Origin: Aureimonas altamirensis
Lineage (GTDB): Bacteria > Pseudomonadota > Alphaproteobacteria > Rhizobiales > Rhizobiaceae
DNA: 64,000 nt
Assembly: GCF_023702225.1 (NCBI RefSeq)
Contig: NZ_JAMQCO010000006.1
Location: 1-64,000, forward strand
Reading direction: 5' to 3'
This document shows positions 9,022 to 18,295 of the stretch, piece by piece (positions within the stretch are counted from its first letter, which is position 1; every line of letters starts with the position of its first letter). The notes under the pieces were generated by a model. The model was not told the origin of the DNA, made no database searches, and was given only the letters and a program-made list of their open reading frames with translations. A program made the translations under genes and the position numbers.

Positions 9022-9043
9022 ATATCATGAAAACGGGTTTATA
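9022..9043 (-). promoter_or_regulatory. Candidate operator upstream of the ABC importer genes
   Basis: The reverse complement of this 22-base stretch matches 6337-6358 upstream of the regulator at 16 of 22 positions, including ACCCG and TGATAT. The spacing of about 105 bases to the solute-binding protein start makes it a plausible second site for the ArsR-type regulator. Inference only. Confidence 0.35.
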
Positions 9044-9148
9044 TCGGAAAGTTTGTTGACCGATAGGTCCGCGTAAATTAGGTTTGCTGCAAGAATGGCA
9101 AAGACCGTTCACGCAGGTGAAGACGGGCACGGCCCGCGGGGAGGAACG

Positions 9149-11062
9149 ATGCGCAGGCGAGAGTTTCTGACGGGCACGGCATCCGGCGCCCTTCTGGTTG
9201 CAACCGGCGGGTGGAGCTGGGCGCAGGATGCCGCCGCACCCACGCTGGGCGATATTCCGCGCGAGCGAACGATCATTATTCAGAACCCTGAATCAGCCAT
9301 CCGCAACCCGGGGTGGTTCAATATCTGGGTGAATGCCGGAGGCGGCATTATGAACGGGCTTCAGCAGCTCGCGATGGACACGCTATGGTACATCGACCCG
9401 GATGCGGGCATCGAGGGGCAGATCGACGACGGCATCTACCATTCGCTGGCGGCCGGCCCCTGGGAATATTCGGACGACTTCAAGCGCATGACCGTACGCC
9501 TGCGCGACAATCTGCTCTGGAGCGACGGCACGCCGTTCACGGCCGACGACGTTGTCTATACCGTCACCAAACAGATCGAAACGCCGGGCATGATCTGGTC
9601 CAGCACCTTCTCGACGCAGGTGGATTCCGTCACGGCACAGGATCCGGCAACGGTCGTATTCGAGCTGAAAGAGCCGAATTCCCGCTTCCACGCCATCTTC
9701 TCGGTGCGCTGGGGCGCCTGCTGGATCATGCCGAAGCATGTGTTCGAGGGCGTCGACGACGTCCTGAACTTCCCGTTCAACCCGCCTGTGTCCATCGGCG
9801 CCTATACGCTCGACAGCTTCGACCCCAACGGCACCTGGTTCATCTGGAACAAGCGGTCGGACTGGGATCGCACCTCGCTTGGCGTCGTCGGCGAGCCCGC
9901 TCCGGAAAGGGCGATCTATCGCAACAACATCTCTATCGACAACCGCCTGATCGAGATGCGCAACGGCAATCTCGACATGATCCACGATCTGACGCCGGAA
10001 GGCGCCTTCTCGATCATCCAGCAGGATCCGCAGACCCAAGGGTGGTTCAAGGGCTTCCCTTATGCCCATCCGGACCCCACCCTGATCCACGCCATGTTCA
10101 ACCAGCAGGGTATGCCGATCTTTCAGGACAAGCGAGTGCGCTGGGCACTGGCCCTCATGTTGGATGCGCGTGCAATGAGCATGGCCAGCTATCGCGGGGC
10201 AGCCACGCTTTCGGCGATCGCCGTCCCGCCGACCGGTACGCATCCGCGCGACTATCACGAGCCACTGCAGCAATATCTTATGGATTACGAGCTCGATCTC
10301 GGCGCACGCAAGATCAAGCCGTATGACGCGGCGGTGCCGCTGCAGATCGCGGATATGGTGCGTGGCCAGTTCGGAGACGGCGTTCCGAGCGACGAGGCGG
10401 AGGTGCGGCGCGCCTTCGGCTATGGCTGGTGGAAGCAGGATATCGAGGCGGCTACGGAGCTTCTGACGGCAGCCGGGCTGACGCAGTCGGGCCGCCAGTG
10501 GCTTCTGCCCGACGGGCAGCCGTTTCGCTTCAGCCTGATGATGCCAACGGACGGCGTCGTCAACCGCCTTGGCAGCCTGATGGCGCAGTTGTGGTCGCAG
10601 CAGGGAATTCAGGTGACGCCCGAGCCGGCACCCGACGTTCGCGAGCGGCTGACCGCCGGCGACTACGTCGCCTGCGTCCGCTGGGCCGTGGAAACATACG
10701 GTGGCCACCCGGATCTCAGCTTCTTTCTCGACAGCTATCACTCGGACTTCGTTTCGCAGCGGGGCACGGCGCAGCCGCCGCGCAATCTTATGCGCTACAG
10801 CACCCCGAGGCAGGACGAGATCATCGAGGAGATTCGGCGGATCGACTTTTCCGACCCGAGGACGCTGGAGCTGGGGCACGAATTCGTCAAATACTATATC
10901 GACGAAATGCCGATCATTCCGATCATGGCGTACAACGTTTTCGCCATCCAATCGAACCGGTACTGGACCGGGTGGCCGAGCGCCGACCAGCCTTACGCCA
11001 ACCCCGTCACCAACTGGGGCAACAGCCGGTATGTCCTGACCCAGATCCGGCCGGCAGGCTGA
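9149..11062 (+). CDS. ABC transporter solute-binding protein, oligopeptide/oligosaccharide type (SBP_bac_5)
   Basis: A 637-residue periplasmic binding protein. The N-terminus MRRREFLTGTASGALLVATG looks like a Tat signal, with cleavage likely after WSWAQ near residue 32. The mature part has the DppA/OppA-like features of SBP family 5: WEYSDDFKRMTVRLRDN, LWSDGTPFTADDVVYT and a C-terminal YYIDEMPIIPI. It is larger than DppA (about 535), as seen in oligosaccharide-binding members. ATG 9149 is preceded by GGGGAGGAAC. It opens the five-gene importer set; the flanking GH51 and GH43 genes point to arabino-oligosaccharide cargo. Confidence 0.88.
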   Translation: MRRREFLTGTASGALLVATGGWSWAQDAAAPTLGDIPRERTIIIQNPESAIRNPGWFNIWVNAGGGIMNGLQQLAMDTLWYIDPDAGIEGQIDDGIYHSLAAGPWEYSDDFKRMTVRLRDNLLWSDGTPFTADDVVYTVTKQIETPGMIWSSTFSTQVDSVTAQDPATVVFELKEPNSRFHAIFSVRWGACWIMPKHVFEGVDDVLNFPFNPPVSIGAYTLDSFDPNGTWFIWNKRSDWDRTSLGVVGEPAPERAIYRNNISIDNRLIEMRNGNLDMIHDLTPEGAFSIIQQDPQTQGWFKGFPYAHPDPTLIHAMFNQQGMPIFQDKRVRWALALMLDARAMSMASYRGAATLSAIAVPPTGTHPRDYHEPLQQYLMDYELDLGARKIKPYDAAVPLQIADMVRGQFGDGVPSDEAEVRRAFGYGWWKQDIEAATELLTAAGLTQSGRQWLLPDGQPFRFSLMMPTDGVVNRLGSLMAQLWSQQGIQVTPEPAPDVRERLTAGDYVACVRWAVETYGGHPDLSFFLDSYHSDFVSQRGTAQPPRNLMRYSTPRQDEIIEEIRRIDFSDPRTLELGHEFVKYYIDEMPIIPIMAYNVFAIQSNRYWTGWPSADQPYANPVTNWGNSRYVLTQIRPAG

Positions 11063-11206
11063 GGCGCTTGCGCTTTCTTATGCATCGGCGGACGGGGCGC
11101 AATGCCGGCCCGACCGCCGGGCGCCCCGTTCCGCTACGCGCTTGCCTTTCGCTTTCATGACGACGAGCCTCTCCGCCGTTCGGGCGTCTCCCAGTGGAGC
11201 ACCACG

Positions 11207-12211
11207 ATGAATCCTTACCTTCGCTTTGTGGCCGGCCGTCTGCTTCTTCTGTTCGCGGTCATCTTCTTCGGCGTATCGGCGGCGTTCTTCATTACCCACC
11301 TGTCGCCGATCGACCCGGTCGAAACGGCGCTCGGGCGCATCATCAATCAGGCGAATTTCAGTCCTGATGCCGTTGAGCAGATGCGCGCCACGCTGACGGA
11401 CCTCTACGGGCGCGACGCATCGCCGGTCCAGCAATACATAACCTTCTGGAAGCGCGTCTTCGTGGGCGATCTCGGTCCCTCCATCATTGCGTTTCCGACG
11501 CCAGCCATGACGCTGGTCTGGCAGGCGTTGCCCTGGACGTTCTGCCTGCTCTTCGTATCGACGCTTATCACCTTCGCCATCGGCAATATCCTGGGCGGCA
11601 TGGCCGGCTACCGGCAAAACAATGCGATCCTCAAGGCGCTCGGAATGCTGGCCGTAACCCTGCAGCCGATACCCTATTACGTGGTTGCCTTCATTCTGCT
11701 TCTGATCTTCGGCTTCGTCTGGCCGGTCCTGCCGATTTCCGGTGGCTTCGGCATGAATGTATCGCCGGGTTTGAACTGGGCGTTCGCCTCGTCCGTCTTT
11801 CTGCATTCGCTGCTGCCCGCCATCTCGCTGGTGCTTGTGGGGTTCGGCAGCTGGTTCCTTGGCATGCGGGCCCTGGTTTCGAACATCGTGACGGAGGATT
11901 ACGTCACCTATGCCGAGCTGGCAGGCGTGCGCCGTCCGCGCATCATTCGCTCCTACGTCATGCGCAACGCGCTCGTGCCGCAGATCACCGGCCTTGCGAT
12001 GGCGCTCGGCACCGTCTTTTCCGGCACCATCATCACCGAGCAGGTCTTCAACTATCCGGGTCTCGGCTCGCTGCTGATCGATGCCGTGTTCGGCGGTGAC
12101 TACTCGGTGGTCCTGGCGGTTTCCACCGTGTCCATCGTTGCGGTGGCAACGACGATCTTCATCGTCGATCTGCTGTATCCGCTGCTCGATCCTCGCATTC
12201 GCACGGAGTGA
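11207..12211 (+). CDS. ABC transporter permease, DppB/OppB type
   Basis: A 334-residue inner-membrane permease with six predicted helices. The first (residues 8-28) is followed by a long periplasmic loop (about 30-105) as in OppB. The EAA-type loop that contacts the ATPase is YAELAGVRRPRIIRSYVMRN (about residues 238-257), followed by the family motif NALVPQITGLAMALGTVFSG. The ATG at 11207 (MNPYLRF) fits the homologues; an upstream in-frame extension is Arg/Pro-rich and not conserved in character. It follows the binding protein by about 145 bases and its stop overlaps the next gene's region. Confidence 0.9.
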   Translation: MNPYLRFVAGRLLLLFAVIFFGVSAAFFITHLSPIDPVETALGRIINQANFSPDAVEQMRATLTDLYGRDASPVQQYITFWKRVFVGDLGPSIIAFPTPAMTLVWQALPWTFCLLFVSTLITFAIGNILGGMAGYRQNNAILKALGMLAVTLQPIPYYVVAFILLLIFGFVWPVLPISGGFGMNVSPGLNWAFASSVFLHSLLPAISLVLVGFGSWFLGMRALVSNIVTEDYVTYAELAGVRRPRIIRSYVMRNALVPQITGLAMALGTVFSGTIITEQVFNYPGLGSLLIDAVFGGDYSVVLAVSTVSIVAVATTIFIVDLLYPLLDPRIRTE

Positions 12212-12216
12212 CCGGC

Positions 12217-13074
12217 ATGTTCGCTGTCCTGCGCGACCTCATCCGATACAATATCGAATTTGCGTTCGGTCTTCTTCTGCTGGGCGCCATCATCCTCTTC
12301 TCGGCCGCCAGCCTGTTTTCGCCCAATGATCCGGCGATGCTCTATACGGTTATCCCCGATCAGCCGCCCTCATGGGAGCATTGGTTCGGCACCAATTCAC
12401 GCGGTCAGGATCTGTTTTGGCAACTGTCGTTCGCGTTCCGCAACAGCCTGATCTTCGGCTTCACCGTGGCGCTTATCAGCCGGATCATATCCATCTGCGT
12501 CGGGCTTGCATCCGGCTATCTCGGCGGCTGGGTGGACCGGGCCCTGATGTTCGTCAACGATATCTTCCTTGCTCTGCCGATCTTTCCGGTGCTCGTACTG
12601 TTCTACTTCGTCCTGCGCGACAGCATGGACAGCTTCACCCTTGCACTGCTGATGGCCTGTTTCGGCTGGCCCTACGATGCGCGGCTGATCCGCTCCGTCG
12701 CGATCGGCCTCAAACACCGCGAGTTCACGCGGCATGCCGTGTTTTCTGGCATGTCGACACCCCGCGTGCTGGCGCAGGAGCATTTGCCCTACGTCATGCC
12801 GATCGTGTTTTCGACCTTCATGAACAACATGCTCTGGTCGATCGGGTTGGAGGTTACGTTGGCGGTGCTTGGCTTCACCAATATCAACGAACCGACGATC
12901 GGTACGGTGATCTATTGGGCCAACTCGCATTCGGCCATGGTCGTGGGCGTGTGGTGGTGGCTCGTCATCCCGATCATTCTGGTGATGATGACCTTCCTTG
13001 GCCTGTTTCTGCTGGCGGTCAGCACCAACGAATATATCGATCCGCGAAGCCGGCTGCGCAGGATGGGGGGCTGA
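12217..13074 (+). CDS. ABC transporter permease, DppC/OppC type
   Basis: A 285-residue partner permease. Typical features are HWFGTNSRGQDLFWQLSFAF near residue 50 (the OppC 'GTDxxGRD' region), the core helices, and the coupling loop (HREFTRHAVFSGMSTPRVL). It ends with the usual RSRLR-like tail. A GTG at 12208, overlapping the previous stop as GTGA, is an alternative start; the ATG at 12217 has better spacing from GGAG at 12205. It forms the heterodimeric channel with the preceding permease. Confidence 0.9.
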   Translation: MFAVLRDLIRYNIEFAFGLLLLGAIILFSAASLFSPNDPAMLYTVIPDQPPSWEHWFGTNSRGQDLFWQLSFAFRNSLIFGFTVALISRIISICVGLASGYLGGWVDRALMFVNDIFLALPIFPVLVLFYFVLRDSMDSFTLALLMACFGWPYDARLIRSVAIGLKHREFTRHAVFSGMSTPRVLAQEHLPYVMPIVFSTFMNNMLWSIGLEVTLAVLGFTNINEPTIGTVIYWANSHSAMVVGVWWWLVIPIILVMMTFLGLFLLAVSTNEYIDPRSRLRRMGG

Positions 13075-13079
13075 GGGCC

Positions 13080-14108
13080 ATGAGCGAGAATATCCTGACG
13101 GTGGAGGGCCTCAAGGCCTATTATCAGATGGGCTATTTCGGCGTGAACCGCGAGGTCCGCGCGGTCGACGGCCTGACGATGGCCGTGCGCCGCAACGAGG
13201 TTTACGGCATCGCGGGCGAAAGCTCGTCCGGCAAGTCGAGCCTGTTGAAGGTGCTGGCGGCCGCGATACGCCCACCCATGCGGGTTGTGGACGGTACGGT
13301 CGCCTATGATTTCGGCGATATGTGCATCGACCTGACGAAGGCATCGCCCGAACAGGTGGACGCCATCCGGTGGAAGCGCCTGTCCTACATCATGCAAGGC
13401 TCGATGAGCGTGCTCAATCCCGTAAGGCGCATCGGCAAGACCTTCGAGGATTTCGCCAGCCGGCCGCTCGGTCTGAAGGGTGAGCCATTCAGGACGCGCG
13501 TCACGGAGCATCTGGCGATGCTTGGCCTGGGGCCGGATGTTCTGCGGGCCTTTCCGCACGAACTGTCCGGCGGCATGCGCCAGCGCGTCACGATCGGGCT
13601 GGCGACGGTGTGCCACCCGCAGTTCATTCTGGCCGACGAGCCGACGACGGCTCTCGATGTCGTCGTTCAGAAGGAAGTGCTTAGCCTCATCCGGGACTTG
13701 CGCAAGGCCATGGGCGCATCGGTGATCTTCGTGACGCACGATATGAGCGTTCATGCCAATATCGCCGACAGGGTGGGCATCGTCTACGCCGGCAAGCTGG
13801 TCGAGGACGGCCCGACGCGGGACATGTTCTTCGCACCCAAACACCCCTATACCGCGCATCTGGTGGCCAGCCTGCCGCGGATCGGCGACACGTCGCAGCG
13901 ACCCTCGCTGGAGGGCCGGCCGCCCAACCTTTCCAATCCGCCGAGCGGCTGCCGCTTTCATCCGCGCTGCCCTCTGGCCGTAGAAAAATGCCGCAGCAGC
14001 GTGCCGCCCCTCGAAACGGTGGCGCGCGACCACAGAACGGCCTGCTGGCGCTGGCAGGATGTGAAGCCACTGGTCGGGAGCGCCCATCGCGCGGGGGTCT
14101 CGGCATGA
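13080..14108 (+). CDS. ABC transporter ATP-binding protein, DppD/OppD type
   Basis: A 342-residue nucleotide-binding subunit. Walker A is GESSSGKSS (about residue 44), the signature motif is LSGGMRQR, Walker B is [12 protein letters not shown], and the switch His lies in FVTHDMSV. The C-terminal oligopeptide-transporter extension contains [14 protein letters not shown], the Cys cluster typical of DppD/OppD proteins. It starts five bases after the permease stop and its own stop overlaps the next start as ATGA, so the two ATPases are translationally coupled. Confidence 0.93.
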   Translation: MSENILTVEGLKAYYQMGYFGVNREVRAVDGLTMAVRRNEVYGIAGESSSGKSSLLKVLAAAIRPPMRVVDGTVAYDFGDMCIDLTKASPEQVDAIRWKRLSYIMQGSMSVLNPVRRIGKTFEDFASRPLGLKGEPFRTRVTEHLAMLGLGPDVLRAFPHELSGGMRQRVTIGLATVCHPQFILADEPTTALDVVVQKEVLSLIRDLRKAMGASVIFVTHDMSVHANIADRVGIVYAGKLVEDGPTRDMFFAPKHPYTAHLVASLPRIGDTSQRPSLEGRPPNLSNPPSGCRFHPRCPLAVEKCRSSVPPLETVARDHRTACWRWQDVKPLVGSAHRAGVSA

Positions 14109-15031
14109 CCACTTTGCTCGATGTTGCCGGCGTCTACAAACGCTTCTCCACCGGCGGCCTGCTGGCGCGCCGTATCGTCAACGCGGTGAACGATGCGTCG
14201 TTCTCGTTGAGCGCCGACAAGCCTGAGATCTTCACGATCATCGGGGAAAGCGGTTCCGGAAAAACGACGCTGGCGCGGATGATCCTTGGTCTCGAAGACG
14301 TGACCGAAGGGGAAATCCGCGTTCGCGGAGAGCGTGTCAGCCGCAAGGACGGGCGGCGCAAGCGGCTGGAGTACATGTCGCATGTTCAGCCCGTGTTCCA
14401 GAACCCGTTCGAGGCGTTCAACCCGCTGAAACGCGTGGATCGCTATCTTGAAAGCACCGCGCGCCGCTTCCTGAAGACGAGGGACCGCAAGGTGATCGCA
14501 CAAGCAAGCGATACCGCCCTGCAAAAGGTGGGTCTGAGCCTGGCCGAGATCGGTGGCCGCTTCCCTCATGAAATGAGCGGCGGCCAGTTGCAGCGCACGG
14601 CCATCGCCCGGGCGCTGATCCCCAACCCGCGCCTGCTGATTGCCGACGAGCCAGTGTCGATGGTGGATGCGTCGCTTCGGATGAGCATCGTCAACCTGCT
14701 GCGAAGCCTGCGGGACGATCATGGCGTATCGGTCATCTACATCACGCACGATCTGGCGACCGCCTACTACATCTCAGACCGGCTGATGATCATGCAACGG
14801 GGCCGCATCGTGGAGATGGGGCCGGCGCGCGCCGTTCTGGATGCTCCCGAACATGCCTACTCGCGCCTGTTGAAAGACAGCGTTCTTTCGACGGAAGACG
14901 CGGGCGAAGGGCGGCTCGACACAAACCGTGCGGCAATCCGTGAGGTGACGGCGCTGGCCGGGCGCCCGAGTCGTTTAATGGAGCAGCCGGACGGCCGCCT
15001 GCTTCGCGTCTACGACAACAACGAAAACTAG
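14105..15031 (+). CDS. ABC transporter ATP-binding protein, DppF/OppF type
   Basis: A 308-residue second ATPase. Walker A is IGESGSGKTTLARMILGL (residues 43-60), the signature motif is MSGGQLQRTAIARAL, Walker B is LLIADEPVSMVD, and the H-loop is YITHDLATAYY. VSMVD replaces the TSALD typical of DppF, a pattern seen in sugar-linked members. The DppF C-terminal Cys cluster is absent and the tail is short. It completes the importer: one binding protein, two permeases and two ATPases. The GH43-like gene begins 12 bases downstream. Confidence 0.92.
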   Translation: MTTLLDVAGVYKRFSTGGLLARRIVNAVNDASFSLSADKPEIFTIIGESGSGKTTLARMILGLEDVTEGEIRVRGERVSRKDGRRKRLEYMSHVQPVFQNPFEAFNPLKRVDRYLESTARRFLKTRDRKVIAQASDTALQKVGLSLAEIGGRFPHEMSGGQLQRTAIARALIPNPRLLIADEPVSMVDASLRMSIVNLLRSLRDDHGVSVIYITHDLATAYYISDRLMIMQRGRIVEMGPARAVLDAPEHAYSRLLKDSVLSTEDAGEGRLDTNRAAIREVTALAGRPSRLMEQPDGRLLRVYDNNEN

Positions 15032-15043
15032 GGTCGGCTTTCC

Positions 15044-16003
15044 GTGTCCAGGCAAATCTTTCGCGATCCGCTCGAGGATGGTGCAGCCGACCCGACCGTT
15101 ATCCGGAACCGGAAGACCGGTGACTGGTGGATGTTCTACACCAACCGCCGCCCCTCGGTGGCAGGTGGAAAAAAGTGGATTCACGGCACGGAGATCGGGG
15201 TGGCGGTGTCGCCCGACGATGGCGCGTCATGGCATTATCGCGGCACGGTCGACGGTCTCGACAATCCTGCCCATCCGGGCCGGAACACCAAATGGGCGCC
15301 CGAAATCATCCGCGACGGCGACGTCTATCATATGTACCTGACCTATATCGAAGGCTCACCCGACTCCACGACCGCCGGCCATGACCGCTCAATCATCCAT
15401 CTGACCAGTCCCGACCTTGCGCGTTGGACACGCCATGGTTCGGTCGAGCTGTCCAGCAACCGGGTTATCGACGCCTGCATCTTCCATTGCCCCGATGGCC
15501 TCTGGCGCATGTGGTACAAGGATGAAGCAGACGGCTCCAGCACCTGGAGCGCTACCAGCCGCGATCTGTTTTCATGGACGGTCGAGGGCAGGGTGATCGC
15601 CGGGCTGCCGAACGCTGCGCCTCATGAAGGGCCGAATGTCTTTAAGCTCGGCGGTTGGTACTGGATGATCGTCGACGAATGGCGAGGGCAGGCCGTCTAC
15701 CGATCCGATGATTGCCTCAAGTGGCATAGGCAGGGCATGATCGGAGATCTGCCAGGTGCCGATTCCGGCGACCGACGCTATGTGCGTCATGCCGATGTCG
15801 AGGCCTTCGACGGTCATGCGGCGCTCTTTTACTTTACACACCCGGAATGGGACGAACTGGTACAGGCGACCGGCCCGCAAACCGTTGCGGCGCGCCGGAC
15901 TGCCATCCATCACGCGCGCCTGACAGTTGAGGAGGGTAGGCTTTTCATGGAACGTGACATTGAAGGGAGCCATCCGATCCTTCGTCCAAAGAAGGGATCT
16001 TAA
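15044..16003 (+). CDS. Glycoside hydrolase, GH43-like five-bladed beta-propeller
   Basis: A 319-residue protein with five repeated beta-sheet segments, each around a W-x-x-Y/W motif: DWWMFYTNR, YHMYLTYIEG, LWRMWYKDEAD, WYWMIVDEW and ALFYFTHPEW. An early Asp (DGAADPTVI, about residue 11) and a Glu in HEGPNVF fit the general base and general acid of GH43/GH62-like propellers. No signal peptide, so it is cytoplasmic. With the GH51 enzyme it probably debranches imported arabino- or arabinoxylo-oligosaccharides. The exact subfamily and substrate are not readable. GTG start at 15044; last gene of the operon. Confidence 0.78.
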   Translation: MSRQIFRDPLEDGAADPTVIRNRKTGDWWMFYTNRRPSVAGGKKWIHGTEIGVAVSPDDGASWHYRGTVDGLDNPAHPGRNTKWAPEIIRDGDVYHMYLTYIEGSPDSTTAGHDRSIIHLTSPDLARWTRHGSVELSSNRVIDACIFHCPDGLWRMWYKDEADGSSTWSATSRDLFSWTVEGRVIAGLPNAAPHEGPNVFKLGGWYWMIVDEWRGQAVYRSDDCLKWHRQGMIGDLPGADSGDRRYVRHADVEAFDGHAALFYFTHPEWDELVQATGPQTVAARRTAIHHARLTVEEGRLFMERDIEGSHPILRPKKGS

Positions 16004-16433
16004 ACACAAAGCGAGCCGCCTACACTGTAGATGGCTAGTGCAGAGATCTATCGCGTCACGGTATACCCTGAGGTTGGGTGCCAAACGACACGGCACCGCC
16101 GTCACATCTGGTTCAAATTCGCCAAAAGTGACACGTCCGGCCATCCGCCTAAATGCTGACGTTACAACAAGTGCCGGCGCTGATTGGGGTCGGCCGCTAT
16201 GACTGCTTTGCGCCCCTTTTCAGACCGTTAGGCAAACTCCGCCTTTGCTGCAAACCGGACGCTCAGCCCTTTCCCGCGAACAGCTGCAGCGCACCCTTAT
16301 TTTGGTTGTTGAGGGAGAACAACGTTTCGTCAGACCGTTCTCGCCGTTCTTGCTTCGGTGGTGATTGACGCCGGAGATATTGATATAGTCGAGACGTCCA
16401 TGCGAATTGCACTCTCGCTTGATCACTCAGACA
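16004..16433. other. Intergenic, eroded sequence
   Basis: No supported gene. Lower GC than the flanking operons, with stops in all frames at high density. It adjoins a decayed VIT gene and may be remains of the same lost segment. Confidence 0.4.
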
Positions 16434-16793
16434 TGCCGAGCTCATCCCAGAGGTGCGCGCCGAGCGGGTTATGTTCTCACAATTTTCGTGAAAGCTTACA
16501 AGCTTAAAAGCTTGCAATTCTGCAGCTAGCTCTTTGCGGAGTTCAGCTATTCGCGTTGGATGTTGGCCTTTTCCGTATCCAACCGCGAATTAACTGAAAC
16601 GTACTCGCTGGCGACCTTTTACATCGCGGCAGCAGCCAAGCCAGTAGTTCCGAAGATACGATTTCTCGTTCGATGATGCTGAAGCTGCAGTTGGGTCGAC
16701 AACAAAACGGGCGGCTGGGCCCATCTCATCGTTGGCGTCGAGAATTGCTGCGCACAGCCACCCAATGCGCTCTACAAGGCGGTGATTAGACAT
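16434..16793 (-). pseudogene. VIT-family transporter, decayed paralogue of the gene at 3350
   Basis: The N-terminal frame from the ATG at 16793 reads MSNHRLVERIGWLCAAILDAND, close to the intact VIT gene's ARIGWLRAAILGAND. Further on, DNA of 16434-16480 matches the intact gene around 3640-3690 (CATGCCGAGCTC and GCGCCGAGCGGGTTATGTTC), and 16556-16620 matches 3800-3860. Stops, frameshifts and a deletion of the first helix-loop separate these blocks. Clearly a dead copy; whether by duplication or independent acquisition cannot be told. Confidence 0.82.
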
Positions 16794-17063
16794 GCCGCCT
16801 ACAGCAGCCCTTTGCAATATATACCGAGGCGCGCGATGCCGATGATACACGGTGCAGACTTTACGGCTTGATCACGCAGGTTGCTCGAGAGCCCAGAATT
16901 AAAAGAGTAGCTGCGGCCGTGCAGCCTTCACACAGTCTTGAAACAGGCGATCTTGCCGAAAGGCGGGGAAGCGTTCGATATCCACGCCGGGTGCAGGCGC
17001 TAAAGGGCGGATGCAGGTCTTGGAAAAACGTTGGTCGGGCCGCCAGCGTCGGAGACACTATGC

Positions 17064-17234
17064 ATGACCCTGATCGACCTTCTCGTCATTGTTGCCGTCG
17101 CAGCCTTCATTGCCTTTGCATTCTGGTCCACCCGGCGTCACCACCAGGACCGGATTGATGCTCAGAAGGCATCCAAGGCCGAAAGGCTGGACGCGTGCGC
17201 GAAAAAACTGCGCCGGGATTCGCCTCTTCCCTGA
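17064..17234 (+). CDS. Small single-pass membrane protein, unknown
   Basis: A 56-residue frame with one strong hydrophobic helix (TLIDLLVIVAVAAFIAFAFW, residues 2-21) followed by a basic, polar tail (STRRHHQDRIDAQKASKAER). This composition is protein-like and the initiation region has no competing frame. No family is recognised. It lies convergent to the Mrp operon. Coding status is uncertain. Confidence 0.4.
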   Translation: MTLIDLLVIVAVAAFIAFAFWSTRRHHQDRIDAQKASKAERLDACAKKLRRDSPLP

Positions 17235-17292
17235 ACGGGCCGGGTCGCGTCCGCACCTTCAAATCCTCGATACAGTCGATGATGTACGCGGC

Positions 17293-17676
17293 CTAGCGCT
17301 CCCGTTCGACTGCGATCCGTTCCTCAAGTGAGGATCCCTGCCGCTCGATCACGCTGGAAAGTGCGTCATCGCCTAGGAGTCCATCGATCTTCTCGCCCGA
17401 CGTGTAGGCCGCGCGGCCGAGCAGATGGCCTGCAATTGGAACGGTCAGCAACAGGAAGGCTATGACAAAGGCACCAATAATTGTTGGACCGACACCTTGC
17501 ATCGAGCATATGGTTCCGAGGATCGCGAAGATTGCGCCGACCGTGCCCGCCTTGGTTGCGGCATGCATGCGCTGGAATGGATCGCGAAAGCGGATAAGGC
17601 CAAGGGCGGCCGCGAAGATGAAGGCGACGCTGATCAGCTTGAAGACGACGGCAAAGAGGAGAAGCAGTGCGCTCAT
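17293..17676 (-). CDS. mnhG: Mrp Na+/H+ antiporter subunit G
   Basis: A 127-residue subunit with three helices and the MnhG signature FRDPFQRMHAATKAGTVGAI. The tail after residue 90 is charged and longer than in many homologues. It is the last gene of the seven-gene operon and its start overlaps the end of mnhF. Complex location: inner membrane. Confidence 0.92.
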   Translation of the reverse strand: MSALLLLFAVVFKLISVAFIFAAALGLIRFRDPFQRMHAATKAGTVGAIFAILGTICSMQGVGPTIIGAFVIAFLLLTVPIAGHLLGRAAYTSGEKIDGLLGDDALSSVIERQGSSLEERIAVERER

Positions 17677-17957
17677 CAAAGTCTCCGTTCCAGGAAGGCC
17701 GCGAAGGCGCATGTCGCCACGAAGGAGATGAGCGCGACGCCGACTGCTACATCCAAGAATTCGCGGCGGCCCGTCAGATCGGCCGTCAGGGCCGCAAGGG
17801 TGATAGCAATGCCCGTTAGCATATCGATAGCGATGAACCGGTCTGCAAAGCCGGGACCGCGCGCCATGCGCCAGAAGGTCATGGCCAGCGGAACCACCAG
17901 CAATGCGACGAGCGTGGCGTTTACTATACTGAGTATGTGATCGAGCTGTTCGATCAT
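17676..17957 (-). CDS. mnhF: Mrp Na+/H+ antiporter subunit F
   Basis: A 93-residue protein with three helices and the MnhF motif RGPGFADRFIAIDMLTGIAI. Length is normal. Start and stop overlap its neighbours (ATGA-type), so translation is coupled to subunits E and G. Confidence 0.92.
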   Translation of the reverse strand: MIEQLDHILSIVNATLVALLVVPLAMTFWRMARGPGFADRFIAIDMLTGIAITLAALTADLTGRREFLDVAVGVALISFVATCAFAAFLERRL

Positions 17958-18295
17958 AGTTCCACCCTCCGTATCCGCGCCTCAAAAGTCGAAACGATGC
18001 CGCTGACGAGACCCTCCGGGTCCGGCGCATCGAGCGCATGGACGTAGATCCATTTGCGGTCATCGCTGACATGCAGCGAGCAGGTGCCCGGCGTCAGGGT
18101 GATCATGTTGGCCAGCGTTGCGATGCCGAGGTCCGTCTTCAGCGTGATGGGCACGGCCACGATCGCCGAGCGCGTTGCCGGGTCTCGCGCAAAGGCGGCG
18201 CGTGCGACCGCCCATGACGACGTGATCAGTTCCCGGAAGAAGACGATGAAAAGTTCCGAGCCGGCGGCGATGCGCGAGACGAGCGAGTTTGCCAT
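17954..18295 (-). CDS. mnhE: Mrp Na+/H+ antiporter subunit E, short form
   Basis: A 113-residue MnhE. The conserved C-terminal half is intact: LANMITLTPGTCSLHVSDDR, then IYVHALDAPDPE. Typical MnhE is about 160 residues with two N-terminal helices; here only about 35 residues precede the conserved part and just one weak hydrophobic stretch (ELFIVFFRELI). The start is fixed by the TGATG overlap with the mnhD stop, and no longer in-frame start is compatible with mnhD. It is thus a genuinely short variant rather than a miscall. Confidence 0.85.
   Translation of the reverse strand: MANSLVSRIAAGSELFIVFFRELITSSWAVARAAFARDPATRSAIVAVPITLKTDLGIATLANMITLTPGTCSLHVSDDRKWIYVHALDAPDPEGLVSGIVSTFEARIRRVEL

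Noticed and set aside
9383-10951. Long antisense frame under the arabinoside binding-protein gene
   Set aside because: Shadow of the SBP gene; no start context and no family features.
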